Below are positions 54,944-63,993 of a stretch of DNA of 64,000 bases, in pieces; position 1 is the first letter of the stretch, and every line of letters begins with the position of its first letter. The notes under the pieces were generated by a model. That model did not search any database and was not told where the DNA came from. It was given only the letters and a program-made list of their open reading frames with translations. The stretch is from Muricomes intestini (GTDB taxonomy: Bacteria > Bacillota > Clostridia > Lachnospirales > Lachnospiraceae): the NCBI RefSeq assembly GCF_004346165.1, contig NZ_SLZZ01000004.1:122519-186518 (forward strand). Direction: 5' to 3'. The translations under genes and the position numbers were made by a program.

Positions 54944-55606
54944 TTATAATCCAAACAGATACGAGAACGCAGAGAGAGTTTCTTCTTTTATCTTCTCAGA
55001 GTCCAGACTGGGATCTTGGCATTTAAGTTCTAATTTATATTTGCAGTAGCCTACACTTATTTCATTCAACATGTATAAGTTTTCTTCTGTTACCGAGGTG
55101 CCTTCCGAAATGAGGGGACGCAGTATAAACAGGCAGCGCTCTGTGAAATCTTTACCAAAGTACATTGCTTCGATGTCTTTTGAAAACTGTTCGCGTTCCT
55201 CGGGAAAAAGATCATAATACATCTTTATAATATCATACAGATTATCACTGTTTTTTCCAAAGAAAAAGTTGTAAAATATGAAAGGTTCTTTCAATGCCGT
55301 ATCAAGAAAACAGGCCCAGATGAGCATAAAGTTGTCAATAGGCGGGAGGCTTCGCTGACTTATTATGTTCAGTGCATGGCTGTAGTCACAAAAGTATTTC
55401 ATAGAGGCCAGCATGATTAACTGATCCAAATTTTTAAAATACAGGTAAGTGGTAGAATTATGGAAGCCTGCTTTTTGTGCAATTTTTCTAACAGAAATGT
55501 CCTGAAGGTTTTCATATTCCATTAATTCTTTTGCCGCATTGATAAAACGCCTGCGGTTTTCTTTTTTCAACATTTCATTTTCAGCCTCTTTTAATCTCAT
55601 AATCAC
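54944..55606 (-). CDS. TetR-family transcriptional regulator
   Basis: 220 residues. N-terminal HTH (RRRFINAAKELM, ISVRKIAQKAGFHNSTTYLYFKNLDQLI) followed by a helical ligand domain. Start GTG 55606 with GAGG seven bases before it; ATG 55600 is the alternative. Divergent from the betaine reductase operon, it probably represses grdI through the palindrome at 55821. Confidence 0.92.
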   Translation of the reverse strand: MIMRLKEAENEMLKKENRRRFINAAKELMEYENLQDISVRKIAQKAGFHNSTTYLYFKNLDQLIMLASMKYFCDYSHALNIISQRSLPPIDNFMLIWACFLDTALKEPFIFYNFFFGKNSDNLYDIIKMYYDLFPEEREQFSKDIEAMYFGKDFTERCLFILRPLISEGTSVTEENLYMLNEISVGYCKYKLELKCQDPSLDSEKIKEETLSAFSYLFGL

Positions 55607-55774
55607 TCTTTTTCCTCTTTATATCATCTATTATTTTTTCGATATTGAATAATTTCAAATGCCATTATTTCATTTTATCACCGACCGGACAAAAATCAAG
55701 ATAATATTTAAAAATAAGGTTTTGTTAATTATTCACTAATTTTATAATATTATAGAAAACATATATGACAAACC

Positions 55775-55802
55775 TTGACAATAGGAATGTTTGTGATAGA
55801 AT
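55775..55802 (+). promoter_or_regulatory. Promoter of the betaine reductase operon
   Basis: TTGACA at 55775 and TAGAAT at 55797 with a 16-base spacer, 100 bases before grdI. Confidence 0.75.
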
Positions 55803-55820
55803 TATCGTATAATATTTAAC

Positions 55821-55834
55821 ATAAGCGCGCTTAT
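55821..55834. promoter_or_regulatory. Palindromic operator for the TetR regulator (putative)
   Basis: ATAAGCGCGCTTAT is a perfect 14-base palindrome lying just downstream of the transcription start implied by the promoter at 55775-55802. This is the usual place for a repressor site, between the divergent TetR and grdI genes. Confidence 0.65.
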
Positions 55835-55901
55835 CTATATAAAATAACTGAATAAAGGAGAAAAAACACATTAATGCAAGCCAATTAAGAAGGAGGTTAA
55901 C

Positions 55902-57227
55902 ATGAAACTGGAAATTGGTAATTTCTATGTAAAGGATATTGTGTTTGGAGATGCACTGTCATTTCATGATGGTGTACTTACCATTGACAAAGAAGAGGCT
56001 TTAAAGTTTATATGTGAAGACGAGCGGATTACTGAGGCGGAGCTTTATATTGCAAAACCGGGGGACAAGATTCGTATGTGTCCGGTAAAGGAAGCAATAG
56101 AGCCAAGAACTCGTCTGGATGGAAGAAGTTTGTTTCCGGGGTATATTGGCGATTTGGCCAGGGCCGGGGAGGGTGTTACGTATGCCTTAAAGAACTGCAG
56201 TGTACTGGTAGTTGGAAAGCACTGGGGCGGATTCCAGGATGGTTTAATAGATATGAGCGGTGAGGGCCAGAAGTACACATACTTTGGGCAGTTAAATAAC
56301 ATCGTGTTAGTGGCTGATACTAATGAAGATTTTGAGAAACATGAACAGCAGAAAAAGAATGATGCGCTTAGAAGGGCAGGACATAAGCTTGCAGAGTTTA
56401 TCGGAGCGTGTATAAAAGATTTGACACCGGAGGACACTGAAGTTTACGAGTCTGAGCCTATGATTAGGCGGAAAGAAGAGATTGAAAAGCTGCCGTCCGT
56501 TGTATATGTGATGCAGCCTCAGTCTCAAATGGAGGCAATGGGCTACAATGATTTGGTTTATGGCTGGGATACCAATCATATGGTACCTACTGTTATGAAT
56601 CCCAACGAGATTTTAGATGGGGCAATTGTATCCGGAAGCTTTATGCCTGTTTCTTCCAAATGGTCAACCTATGACTTCCAGAACTGCCCGAATATCAAGG
56701 CACTTTACAGAGAACACGGGAAGACTATTAACTTCTTGGGTGTCATTATGTCAAATTTGAATGTTGCTTTGGAAGAAAAGGAAAGATCGGCACTTTATGT
56801 TGCACAGATTGCAAACACTCTTGGAGCCGATGCCGCCGTAGTGGCAGAGGAAGGCTATGGAAATCCTGATGCAGATTTTGTAGGATGCATCGTGGCTCTG
56901 GAGGATGCAGGAGTTAAGACCGTGGGGGTAACAAATGAGTGTACTGGGCGTGACGGACAGTCACAGCCGCTTGTAACCTTAGATGAGAAGTGTGACGCAA
57001 TCGTGTCCTGCGGTAATGTTTCAGAAATGGTTAAATTGCCTCCTATGGAAACTGTTCTTGGCGAACTGGAAGCTCTGGGAAGGGATGGGCTCTCCGGCGG
57101 TTGGGCAGATGACGAGATTTTAGGACCATCTGTCAGAAAAGACGGCTCCATCGTTATGGAAAATAATGCAATGTTCTGCGGCGACCAGGTTTGTGGATGG
57201 TCCCCAAAAACAATGAAGGAATTCTAG
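55902..57227 (+). CDS. grdI: Betaine reductase component B, alpha/beta proprotein GrdI
   Basis: 441-residue subunit of the substrate-specific component B of the selenium-dependent amine reductases. It aligns with GrdE/GrdG/GrdI (MKLEIGNFYVKDIVFGD, PGYIGD, GFQDGLIDMSGEG, GAIVSG, EGYGNPDADF). In GrdE and GrdG a cysteine near residue 242 generates a pyruvoyl group; in this protein the aligned region, GAIVSGSFMPVSSKW, has no cysteine. Betaine-specific component B is reported as uncleaved 45 and 48 kDa chains, so the absence supports the betaine form. The BCCT transporter gene beyond grdH is consistent with betaine. AAGGAGGTTAAC precedes the start. Confidence 0.88.
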   Translation: MKLEIGNFYVKDIVFGDALSFHDGVLTIDKEEALKFICEDERITEAELYIAKPGDKIRMCPVKEAIEPRTRLDGRSLFPGYIGDLARAGEGVTYALKNCSVLVVGKHWGGFQDGLIDMSGEGQKYTYFGQLNNIVLVADTNEDFEKHEQQKKNDALRRAGHKLAEFIGACIKDLTPEDTEVYESEPMIRRKEEIEKLPSVVYVMQPQSQMEAMGYNDLVYGWDTNHMVPTVMNPNEILDGAIVSGSFMPVSSKWSTYDFQNCPNIKALYREHGKTINFLGVIMSNLNVALEEKERSALYVAQIANTLGADAAVVAEEGYGNPDADFVGCIVALEDAGVKTVGVTNECTGRDGQSQPLVTLDEKCDAIVSCGNVSEMVKLPPMETVLGELEALGRDGLSGGWADDEILGPSVRKDGSIVMENNAMFCGDQVCGWSPKTMKEF

Positions 57228-57238
57228 GAGGTGGGAAA

Positions 57239-58543
57239 ATGAAAAAAGCAATTGTTTATTTAAATCAGTTTTTTGGACAGATCGGTGGGGAAGATCAGGC
57301 CGGAATTGAGCCACAGATTCACGAAGGCCTGATTGGACCGGCAATGCAGTTTGACAAACTGTTGGATGCGGAGGTTACCCATACGATTATCTGTGGTGAC
57401 AACTACATGGGCTCTAATACAGACGAGGCTATTGCAACAATTTTGGGCATGCTGGAAGACAAAGAATTCGATATTTTCCTTGCAGGACCAGCTTTCCAGG
57501 CAGGGCGTTACGGAGTTGCCTGCGGCACAATCTGTAAGGCTGTAAAGGAGAAGTTCGGCGTTTCGGTTGTAACTTCTATCAACGAAGAGAATCCCGGAGC
57601 AGAAATGTTTAAGAAAGATATGTATATATTGCGAGGCGGAAATATCGCTTCCAAGATGAGAAAAGATGTAGCTGCAATGGTGAAGGTTGCAAATAAGCTA
57701 TTAAATGGTGAGCCTGTGGGAAGTGCTGAGGAAGAAGGATATTTCCCAAGAGGAATCCGCCGTCAGGTATGGCGCGAGGACTTAAAGCCGGCCTCTGAGC
57801 GTATGATTGATATGCTTGTCAAGAAGATAAACGGGGAACCTTTTGATACGGAGCTTCCGATTCCTAAGATGGACAGAGTTCCCATAGCACCTCCGGTGAA
57901 AGATTTGAAGACCGCAAGGATTGCTCTTTTGACCACGGGAGGTATTGTACCGGTAGATAATCCGGATCACATCCAGTCAGCATCTGCAACACGTTGGGGA
58001 AGATACGATATTTCCCATACAGATGCTCTGAAGGCAGGAGAATATAAGACCATACATGCAGGATTTGACCCGGCCGCCGCTGATGCCAATCCAAATGTCA
58101 TTACTCCGATAGATGCTCTGAAGGTATTAGAAAAAGAAGGCTTCTATGGAAGCCTGCATCCGTATTTTTATTCCACAGTCGGAACAGGTACAACACAGGC
58201 TGAGGCAGAGAGAATGGCCAAAGAGATGGTTCCGTATCTGAGAGATGATCATGTAGATGCGTGTATTATGGTCTCCACGTGAGGCACCTGTACTCGTTGC
58301 GGTGCAACGATGGTGAAAGAAATTGAGAGAGCTGGTTTCCCGATTGTACAGATGTGCAACCTGATTCCTGTAGCAAAAACGGTCGGTTCCAATAGAATCG
58401 TTCCGACTATTTCTATTCCATATCCCCTTGGTGATCCTGCAACTACCAAAGAAGAACAGTGGAAATTGCGTTATCACAGAACAAAAGTGGCTTTGGAGAG
58501 TTTAACTGTCGATATCAAGGAGCAGACTGTATTCCGTGTTTAA
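57239..58543 (+). CDS. grdH: Betaine reductase selenoprotein GrdH (in-frame UGA Sec codon)
   Basis: Selenoprotein subunit of component B that binds and reductively cleaves betaine. The reading frame from ATG 57239 (TAGGAGGTGGGAAA in front) meets TGA at 58280-58282 (codon 348) and remains open afterwards to 58543, giving a full-length 434-residue protein like GrdB/GrdF. The junction reads VST-U-GTCTRCGATMVKEIE, the conserved Sec-xx-Cys-xx-Cys motif. Conventional translation would truncate the protein and lose 86 residues. Upstream text is typical (QFFGQIGGEDQAG, GDNYMGSN, GTICKAVKEKFGV). Requires the Sec machinery, not encoded in the window. Confidence 0.96.
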
Positions 58544-58573
58544 TCCCATAAGGGATGAGAAAGGGGCATAAGG

Positions 58574-60127
58574 ATGGAAAAAAAGAAGCCAGATAATTTT
58601 GTTTTTTATGTATCATTGGTGATTACAGGGGCCATTGCCGTTTGGGCAGTGGTTGGAAATCAGAGCTTTTCTAAGGTATCCGATGCTGTCTTTGGATTTT
58701 TGACCAAGGATTTTGGCTGGCTGTACCTTATTGCAATGACTTTCTTTGTATTTTTTGCTATTGCCATTGCATTTAGTAAATTTGGAAAAGTCCGGCTGGG
58801 GCCGGATGATTCAAGACCGGAATACAAGACAGCATCCTGGTTTGCTATGCTCTTTGGAGCCGGCATGGGGGTTGGTCTTGTGTTCTGGGGAGTTGCGGAA
58901 CCTATTTCCCATTATGTCAGTCCGATAGCGGGCATTGAACCCGGCACGCCGGAGGCTGCAGATTTTGCCATGCGCTCTTCCTTCATGCACTGGGGAGTTC
59001 ACCCATGGGCCGGATACGCAATTATCGGGCTGGCACTGGGATATTTTCAATTCCGCAAGAAAAAACCAGGCCTCATCAGCGTTATTTTTGAACCATTGAT
59101 TGGGGAAAAAGGAGTGAAAGGGCCAATAGGAAAGATTATAGATGTGCTTGCGGTATTTGCTACGGTGGCCGGTATTGTAACATCTCTGGGATTGGGTGTA
59201 CTTCAGATTAATAGTGGTCTTAACTATTTATTTGGTGTTCCAACAACACTGCTTATTCAGATTATTATTATTGCTGTGATTTCAATTATTTATATATGGT
59301 CGGCAGTATCCGGTATAGATAAAGGTATTAAGATGATATCAGATGCCAATCTCTATATTGCCTTTGCATTGATGATTGCGGTGGTTCTTGTAGGACCAAG
59401 GCTGGAAATGGTAAACAACCTTATGAACGGGCTGGGACAGTATATTGGGAATTTCTTCCAGGACAGTTTTGGGATTAGTGCCTATGGAGATAATTCATGG
59501 GTGGAGAGCTGGAGAATATTTTACTGGGCATGGTGGATTGCATGGGCTCCATTTGTTGGAACGTTCATAGCAAGAATCTCTAAAGGAAGAACCATCAGAG
59601 AGTTTGTTATGGGTGTTGTGATAGCGCCAAGTCTTGGCTCAATTGCGTGGTTTGCAATCATGGGTACTCTGGGGCTTCACCTTGGTGAGACCGGCGGGCT
59701 GTCTATGGATGTGTTAAAAGAAGTCGCTGCGGTTCCGGAGACAGGATTGTTTGTTGTAATGCAAAAGTATCCGTTTGGTATGGTACTGTCATTGGTTGCT
59801 CTGGTGCTGCTGAGCACATTCTTTATTACATCAGCCAATTCGGGGACCTTTGTTTTGTCTTCACTGACATCAGGGGGTGATTTGAACCCGGGAAATGGCA
59901 AGAAGATATTATGGGGTGTTATTCAGTCTATAATGGCAGTAGGACTTTTGATTGCCGGGGGACTGACACCGCTTCAGACAATATCTATTGTTGCAGCCTT
60001 CCCATTTATATTTATTATGATATTTGCCTGCGTTGCACTGGTGAAAGCATTAAAGTCAGAAAAAATAATAAAAGTGGATAAGATGGACACAATAGAAAGC
60101 GCAGAAAAAGTAGCGGAAAAAGCATAA
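58574..60127 (+). CDS. BCCT-family betaine transporter
   Basis: 517-residue transporter of the betaine/carnitine/choline family. Twelve hydrophobic segments, FGAGMGVGLVFWGVAEP (glycine-rich motif of helix 3) and WRIFYWAWWIAWAPFVGTFIARIS (signature in helix 8). Imports betaine or a related quaternary amine, feeding grdI-grdH. GAAAGGGGCATAAGG precedes the start, 30 bases after grdH, in the same operon. Confidence 0.93.
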   Translation: MEKKKPDNFVFYVSLVITGAIAVWAVVGNQSFSKVSDAVFGFLTKDFGWLYLIAMTFFVFFAIAIAFSKFGKVRLGPDDSRPEYKTASWFAMLFGAGMGVGLVFWGVAEPISHYVSPIAGIEPGTPEAADFAMRSSFMHWGVHPWAGYAIIGLALGYFQFRKKKPGLISVIFEPLIGEKGVKGPIGKIIDVLAVFATVAGIVTSLGLGVLQINSGLNYLFGVPTTLLIQIIIIAVISIIYIWSAVSGIDKGIKMISDANLYIAFALMIAVVLVGPRLEMVNNLMNGLGQYIGNFFQDSFGISAYGDNSWVESWRIFYWAWWIAWAPFVGTFIARISKGRTIREFVMGVVIAPSLGSIAWFAIMGTLGLHLGETGGLSMDVLKEVAAVPETGLFVVMQKYPFGMVLSLVALVLLSTFFITSANSGTFVLSSLTSGGDLNPGNGKKILWGVIQSIMAVGLLIAGGLTPLQTISIVAAFPFIFIMIFACVALVKALKSEKIIKVDKMDTIESAEKVAEKA

Positions 60128-60138
60128 GGGGCATAAAA

Positions 60139-61083
60139 ATGAGCGAGATTTATGATGTAATTATCTTAGGAGGGGGCCCGGCAGGATTATCTGCCGGGTT
60201 GTACGCAGGCAGGAGCCGCCTCTCCACGCTGATCATCGAGAAGGGCCAGGACGGCGGGCAGATTGCTATCACAGATGAGATTGAGAACTATCCAGGACAG
60301 ATGGTAGATGGAGAATCGGGACCGGAGCTGATTGCGAGGATGACAGCACAGTCGGTAAAATTCGGTGCAGAGCGTGTCTCCGACACAATCAAGGAAGTTT
60401 CCCTGGAAGGCGAAGTGAAAGTTTTAAAGGGCGAAAAGGAAGAGTACAAGGGCAAAAATGTGATTATTGCCACAGGTGCCCACCCAAGACCAATCGGGTG
60501 CAAGGGGGAAAGAGAATATCTTGGAAAAGGAGTCTCCTACTGTGCCACCTGTGACGCGAACTTTTTTGAAGACTTGGAAGTATTTGTAGTGGGCGGCGGT
60601 GATTCTGCCGTCGAGGAAGCCATGTATCTGACCAAATTTGCCAGGAAGGTGACGGTTATTCACAGAAGGAATGAGCTGCGCGCCGCAAAGTCCATACAGG
60701 AGAAGGCCTTCGCCAATCCAAAGCTGCATTTTATGTGGGACAGCGTTGTGGAAGAGCTTTACGGGGATGACATCCTGCAGGGGATGGCCGTGAAGAATGT
60801 AAAGACCGGGGAGACGAGAAAGATAGACGCGGATCCGGAGGACGGAATGTTCGGGGTGTTTGGATTTATCGGTATGATTCCCAACACCAAGGTGTTTGAA
60901 GGGATCCTCCATATGGATGAAAGAGGATATATCAAGACAGACGAGGATATGCACACCAATATCCCCGGAGTTTATGCGGCGGGAGATGTGCGGGTGAAGA
61001 GCCTCCGGCAGGTTGTCACTGCATCGGCAGACGGCGCTATTGCGGCAGTGCAGGTGGAGAGAAGCCTGTCCGACTATTTCTAA
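60139..61083 (+). CDS. trxB: Thioredoxin reductase
   Basis: 314 residues. FAD/NADPH oxidoreductase with GGGPAGLSAGLYAGRS (FAD), redox pair CATC (YCATCDANFF), GGGDSAVEEAMYLTKFA (NADPH) and YAAGDVRVKSLRQVVTASADGA. In the grd operon it reduces the TrxA that supplies electrons to the selenoprotein A/B cycle. It begins 12 bases after the transporter gene. Confidence 0.96.
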   Translation: MSEIYDVIILGGGPAGLSAGLYAGRSRLSTLIIEKGQDGGQIAITDEIENYPGQMVDGESGPELIARMTAQSVKFGAERVSDTIKEVSLEGEVKVLKGEKEEYKGKNVIIATGAHPRPIGCKGEREYLGKGVSYCATCDANFFEDLEVFVVGGGDSAVEEAMYLTKFARKVTVIHRRNELRAAKSIQEKAFANPKLHFMWDSVVEELYGDDILQGMAVKNVKTGETRKIDADPEDGMFGVFGFIGMIPNTKVFEGILHMDERGYIKTDEDMHTNIPGVYAAGDVRVKSLRQVVTASADGAIAAVQVERSLSDYF

Positions 61084-61150
61084 ACTCGCCTGAGCTTAAT
61101 GGGCCAAGCCTGAAAACCTACGGTTTTCCCGCTGTTTGGCTCCCGCCAAA

Positions 61151-61213
61151 TAGATATATTGAGAAATGCACCTTAGAAAGCAAGCTTTCACGGGGTGTTT
61201 CTCAATATATCTA
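61151..61213 (+). repeat. Long hairpin element between trxB and trxA
   Basis: TAGATATATTGAGAAA (61151-61166) pairs perfectly with TTTCTCAATATATCTA (61198-61213), with an inner CACC/GGTG pairing and the apex GAAAGCAAGCTTTC (61176-61189). The same apex is in the hairpin at 15582-15679 but the outer stem is unrelated. It fills most of the 187-base trxB-trxA gap. Confidence 0.85.
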
Positions 61214-61270
61214 CCTGGCTCTGAACAATTACAAAATATTCAATCGCAAAAAAGAAGGAGGAGATAACAG

Positions 61271-61588
61271 ATGAAAGATCTTGACAAGACAAACTTTGAA
61301 GAGGAAGTGCTCAAGGCACAAGGCTATGTATTCGTAGATTTTTACGGTGACGGATGTGTGCCCTGCCAGGCATTGATGCCGAAGGTACATGAGTTCGCAG
61401 ATAGCTACGGTGACAAGATGAAGTTTACTTCCCTGAACACCACCAAGGCACGCCGCCTTGCCATTGGGCAGAAGGTGCTGGGCCTTCCGGTCATGGCGGT
61501 CTATAAAGGCGGGGAGAAGATTGACGAGGTAGTAAAAGACGAGGCTACCCCAGAGAGCATTGAAGCAATGATACAGAAGTATATCTAA
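61271..61588 (+). CDS. trxA: Thioredoxin with GCVPC active site
   Basis: 105 residues. FVDFYGDGCVPCQALMPKVHEFA; the redox site is Cys-Val-Pro-Cys instead of Cys-Gly-Pro-Cys. GCVPC is known from the thioredoxin of Eubacterium acidaminophilum associated with glycine reductase, so this fits a dedicated electron donor. AAGGAGGAGATAACAG precedes the start. Confidence 0.95.
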   Translation: MKDLDKTNFEEEVLKAQGYVFVDFYGDGCVPCQALMPKVHEFADSYGDKMKFTSLNTTKARRLAIGQKVLGLPVMAVYKGGEKIDEVVKDEATPESIEAMIQKYI

Positions 61589-61592
61589 TGTA

Positions 61593-61777
61593 TGATACCA
61601 GGGTCAAAAGGTCATGCGTTTCATGCTTGCATGAAAAAGCATGACTTTGGGACCCGTAAAACATGAGAAAGAAGCCCGAGTAGGGCAGATTTCGAATGCT
61701 TTTAGGATTTCGGGAGCACAAAGTGCGGAGCAATCCGTAGGTATCAGGGGGTAAAATACCTTTTGACCCCTACATCA
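61593..61777 (+). repeat. Dispersed inverted-repeat element, copy G (185-bp full form)
   Basis: Full-length copy between trxA and grdA, starting TGATACCAGGGTCAAAAGGT and ending CCTACATCA. AATGTA flanks both ends if the element ends at CTACATC. It lies inside the grd operon only four bases after the trxA stop. Confidence 0.88.
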
Positions 61778-61826
61778 ATGTATTTCTTTATCATAAACAG
61801 TATTTTACAGAAAGGAGAAACGAATC

Positions 61827-62297
61827 ATGGCTATTTTGAAAGACAAAAAGGTCATTATTATCGGAGACCGAGATGGAATACCGGGACCTGCCATTGCAGA
61901 GTGTGTAAAGACTGCCGGCGGGGAGATCGTATTCTCATCCACGGAGTGCTTCGTTTGAACAAGCGCAGGCGCAATGGATTTGGAGAACCAGAAGAGAGTG
62001 AAAGAGTTTGCGGAGGAATACGGCCCGGAGAACCTCGTTGTTGTCCTGGGTGCCGCAGAGGGAGAAGCTGCAGGGCTTGCAGCTGAGACCGTGACCGCAG
62101 GCGACCCGACTTTTGCAGGTCCATTGACAGGAGTCCAGCTTGGACTCCGTGTATATCACGTATGTGAACCAGAAATGAAGGAAGAATTCGATGAAGCAGT
62201 GTATGACGAACAGATCAGCATGATGGAGATGGTCCTTGACGTGGATGACATCATCCAGGAAATGACCTCCATCCGAGACGAATACTGTAAGTTTTAG
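61827..62297 (+). CDS. grdA: Selenoprotein A GrdA (in-frame UGA Sec codon)
   Basis: Carrier selenoprotein A shared by glycine, sarcosine and betaine reductases; it takes the carboxymethyl group from component B and passes it to component C. ATG 61827 (AGAAAGGAGAAACGAATC in front). TGA at 61956-61958 is codon 44, in [18 protein letters not shown], the conserved site of GrdA (CxxU). The frame continues to 62297, giving 156 residues, normal for GrdA. Ordinary translation splits it into an unrelated fragment and a truncated C-terminal part. Confidence 0.97.
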
Positions 62298-62352
62298 GAA
62301 AATGTAAAAGAGTCAGGTCCTGTGCACCCGCCGGGGGCTGGCCCTTTTTACT

Positions 62353-62414
62353 CTAGTGTACTGTTCCGTTGACTTTCAGCTAAATAGCGAAATGTCAATG
62401 GGACAGCACACTAG
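62353..62414 (+). repeat. Long interrupted hairpin between grdA and grdC
   Basis: CTAGTGT, CTGT, CC and TTGAC on the left match GTCAA, GG, ACAG and ACACTAG on the right in order, with single mismatches between blocks; the loop is about 18 bases. It may be a terminator or mRNA-stability element, or a relative of the other long hairpins in the window. Confidence 0.7.
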
Positions 62415-62444
62415 TGGAAAGAGTCGCAGAAAGGCGGATAACCA

Positions 62445-63983
62445 ATGAACAGTGTAATCAAAGGGGCTGGCTATGTATTAGTGCACACCCCCGATATGGT
62501 TTTATATAATGGAACAACACAGACGACGGAAAGAATCGTAAATCCGGAGTCTGAATATCTAAAGGAAGTGCCGCAGCACCTGCGGTCCTATGAAGAGGCG
62601 GTTTCCTATTGGCCCAACCAGACTTATATTGGAAATGTACACCCGGATGAGCTGGCAGAAGTGGAATTCCCCTGGTATGACAAGAAAAAGGAAGATGCAA
62701 AGCGGTATGGGAAATACGGCGAGATCATGCCGGAGGAAGAGTTCTTATTCCTCGTACAGGCAAGCGACATGTTCGAGGTGGTGAAGCTTGACAAAGAGTT
62801 TGTAGCAGAATATAGACTTAAGTTTGCAGAGAACCCCATCATCACAGCGGATATTGTGGAGAGGATTGAAGAGGGCGCCCAGAGCAGCGAGATCGAGCAC
62901 CTGGTGAATGAGGAACATGCGGAAGGCCTGTACTTTGCAGGGAAACTGGTAGGCTGTGTGAAGCGTGCCCACGATATTGACGTGAACCTTTCGGCCCATG
63001 TGATGCATGAGAACCTGATGAGTAAAGCCTCCAGTGTCCTGGCCCTTCTCTATGCAGTGAAAAACGCGGGGATTGAGAAATCCGAGGTAGAGTATGTGAT
63101 TGACTGCGCTGAGGAAGCCTGCGGGGATATGAACCAGCGGGGCGGCGGCAACTTTGCCAAGGCAGCGGCTGAGATTGCAGGGCTTACCGGTGCTTCCGGC
63201 TCTGATGCCAGAGGCTTTTGTGCGGCGCCCACCCATGCTATGATTGAAGCGGCTGCCCTGGTAAAATCCGGTGCTTATAAGACGGTGGTGGTGACTTCCG
63301 GCGGATGCACCGCAAAATTGGGCATGAATGGAAAAGACCACATCAAAAAAGGCCTTCCGATCCTGGAGGACTGCCTGGGCGGCTTTGCTGTTGTCATTTC
63401 GGAAAATGACGGGGCGAGCCCGGAGATCAACCTGCAGATGCTGGGACGCCACACCGTAGGGACAGGTTCTGCCCCCCAGGCGGTCATCGGCAGCCTGGTA
63501 GCGGAGCCCCTCAAGAAAGCGGGACTTAAGATTCCGGACATTGATAAATATTCCCCGGAGATGCAGAACCCGGATATCACAAAGCCGGCAGGTGCAGGGG
63601 ATGTGCCCATGGCAAACTATAAGATGATTGGGGCGCTGGCGGTGAAAAACGGAGAGCTGGACCGGAAAGAGCTGGCAAACTTTACGAAAGAGCATGGCCT
63701 GACAGGCTGGGCGCCCACCCAGGGCCATATCCCGTCGGGTGTGCCTTACATCGGATTTGCCTGCGAGGATATCAAGGCCGGCAGGATTAAAAGGGCCATG
63801 ATTATCGGAAAGGGAAGCTTATTCCTGGGACGTATGACGAACCTGTTTGACGGTGTCTCCTTTGTGCTCCACGGGAATACGGCGGAGGAAGAAAAGGCTG
63901 CAGCCGGTGTATCCGAAGAGGAAGTGAAGACACTGATTGCGAAGACAATGAAGGATTTTGCTGCTGCTCTGCTGGCAGAGTAA
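62445..63983 (+). CDS. grdC: Component C GrdC, acetyl-phosphate-forming subunit
   Basis: Component C of glycine/betaine reductase, which releases the carboxymethyl group from GrdA and forms acetyl phosphate with GrdD. 512 residues (typical size), a FabH-like fold with ARGFCAAPTHAMIEAAALVKS and VVTSGGCTAKLG, and KGSLFLGRMTN at the C-terminus. AGAAAGGCGGATAACC precedes ATG 62445. Confidence 0.95.
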   Translation: MNSVIKGAGYVLVHTPDMVLYNGTTQTTERIVNPESEYLKEVPQHLRSYEEAVSYWPNQTYIGNVHPDELAEVEFPWYDKKKEDAKRYGKYGEIMPEEEFLFLVQASDMFEVVKLDKEFVAEYRLKFAENPIITADIVERIEEGAQSSEIEHLVNEEHAEGLYFAGKLVGCVKRAHDIDVNLSAHVMHENLMSKASSVLALLYAVKNAGIEKSEVEYVIDCAEEACGDMNQRGGGNFAKAAAEIAGLTGASGSDARGFCAAPTHAMIEAAALVKSGAYKTVVVTSGGCTAKLGMNGKDHIKKGLPILEDCLGGFAVVISENDGASPEINLQMLGRHTVGTGSAPQAVIGSLVAEPLKKAGLKIPDIDKYSPEMQNPDITKPAGAGDVPMANYKMIGALAVKNGELDRKELANFTKEHGLTGWAPTQGHIPSGVPYIGFACEDIKAGRIKRAMIIGKGSLFLGRMTNLFDGVSFVLHGNTAEEEKAAAGVSEEEVKTLIAKTMKDFAAALLAE

Positions 63984-63993
63984 GGGGTGTGAG

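Noticed and set aside
61763..62086. Plus-strand open frame overlapping the 5' part of grdA
   Set aside because: It starts in repeat copy G and is a shadow frame of the grdA region; the grdA frame with its Sec codon matches a known family throughout.
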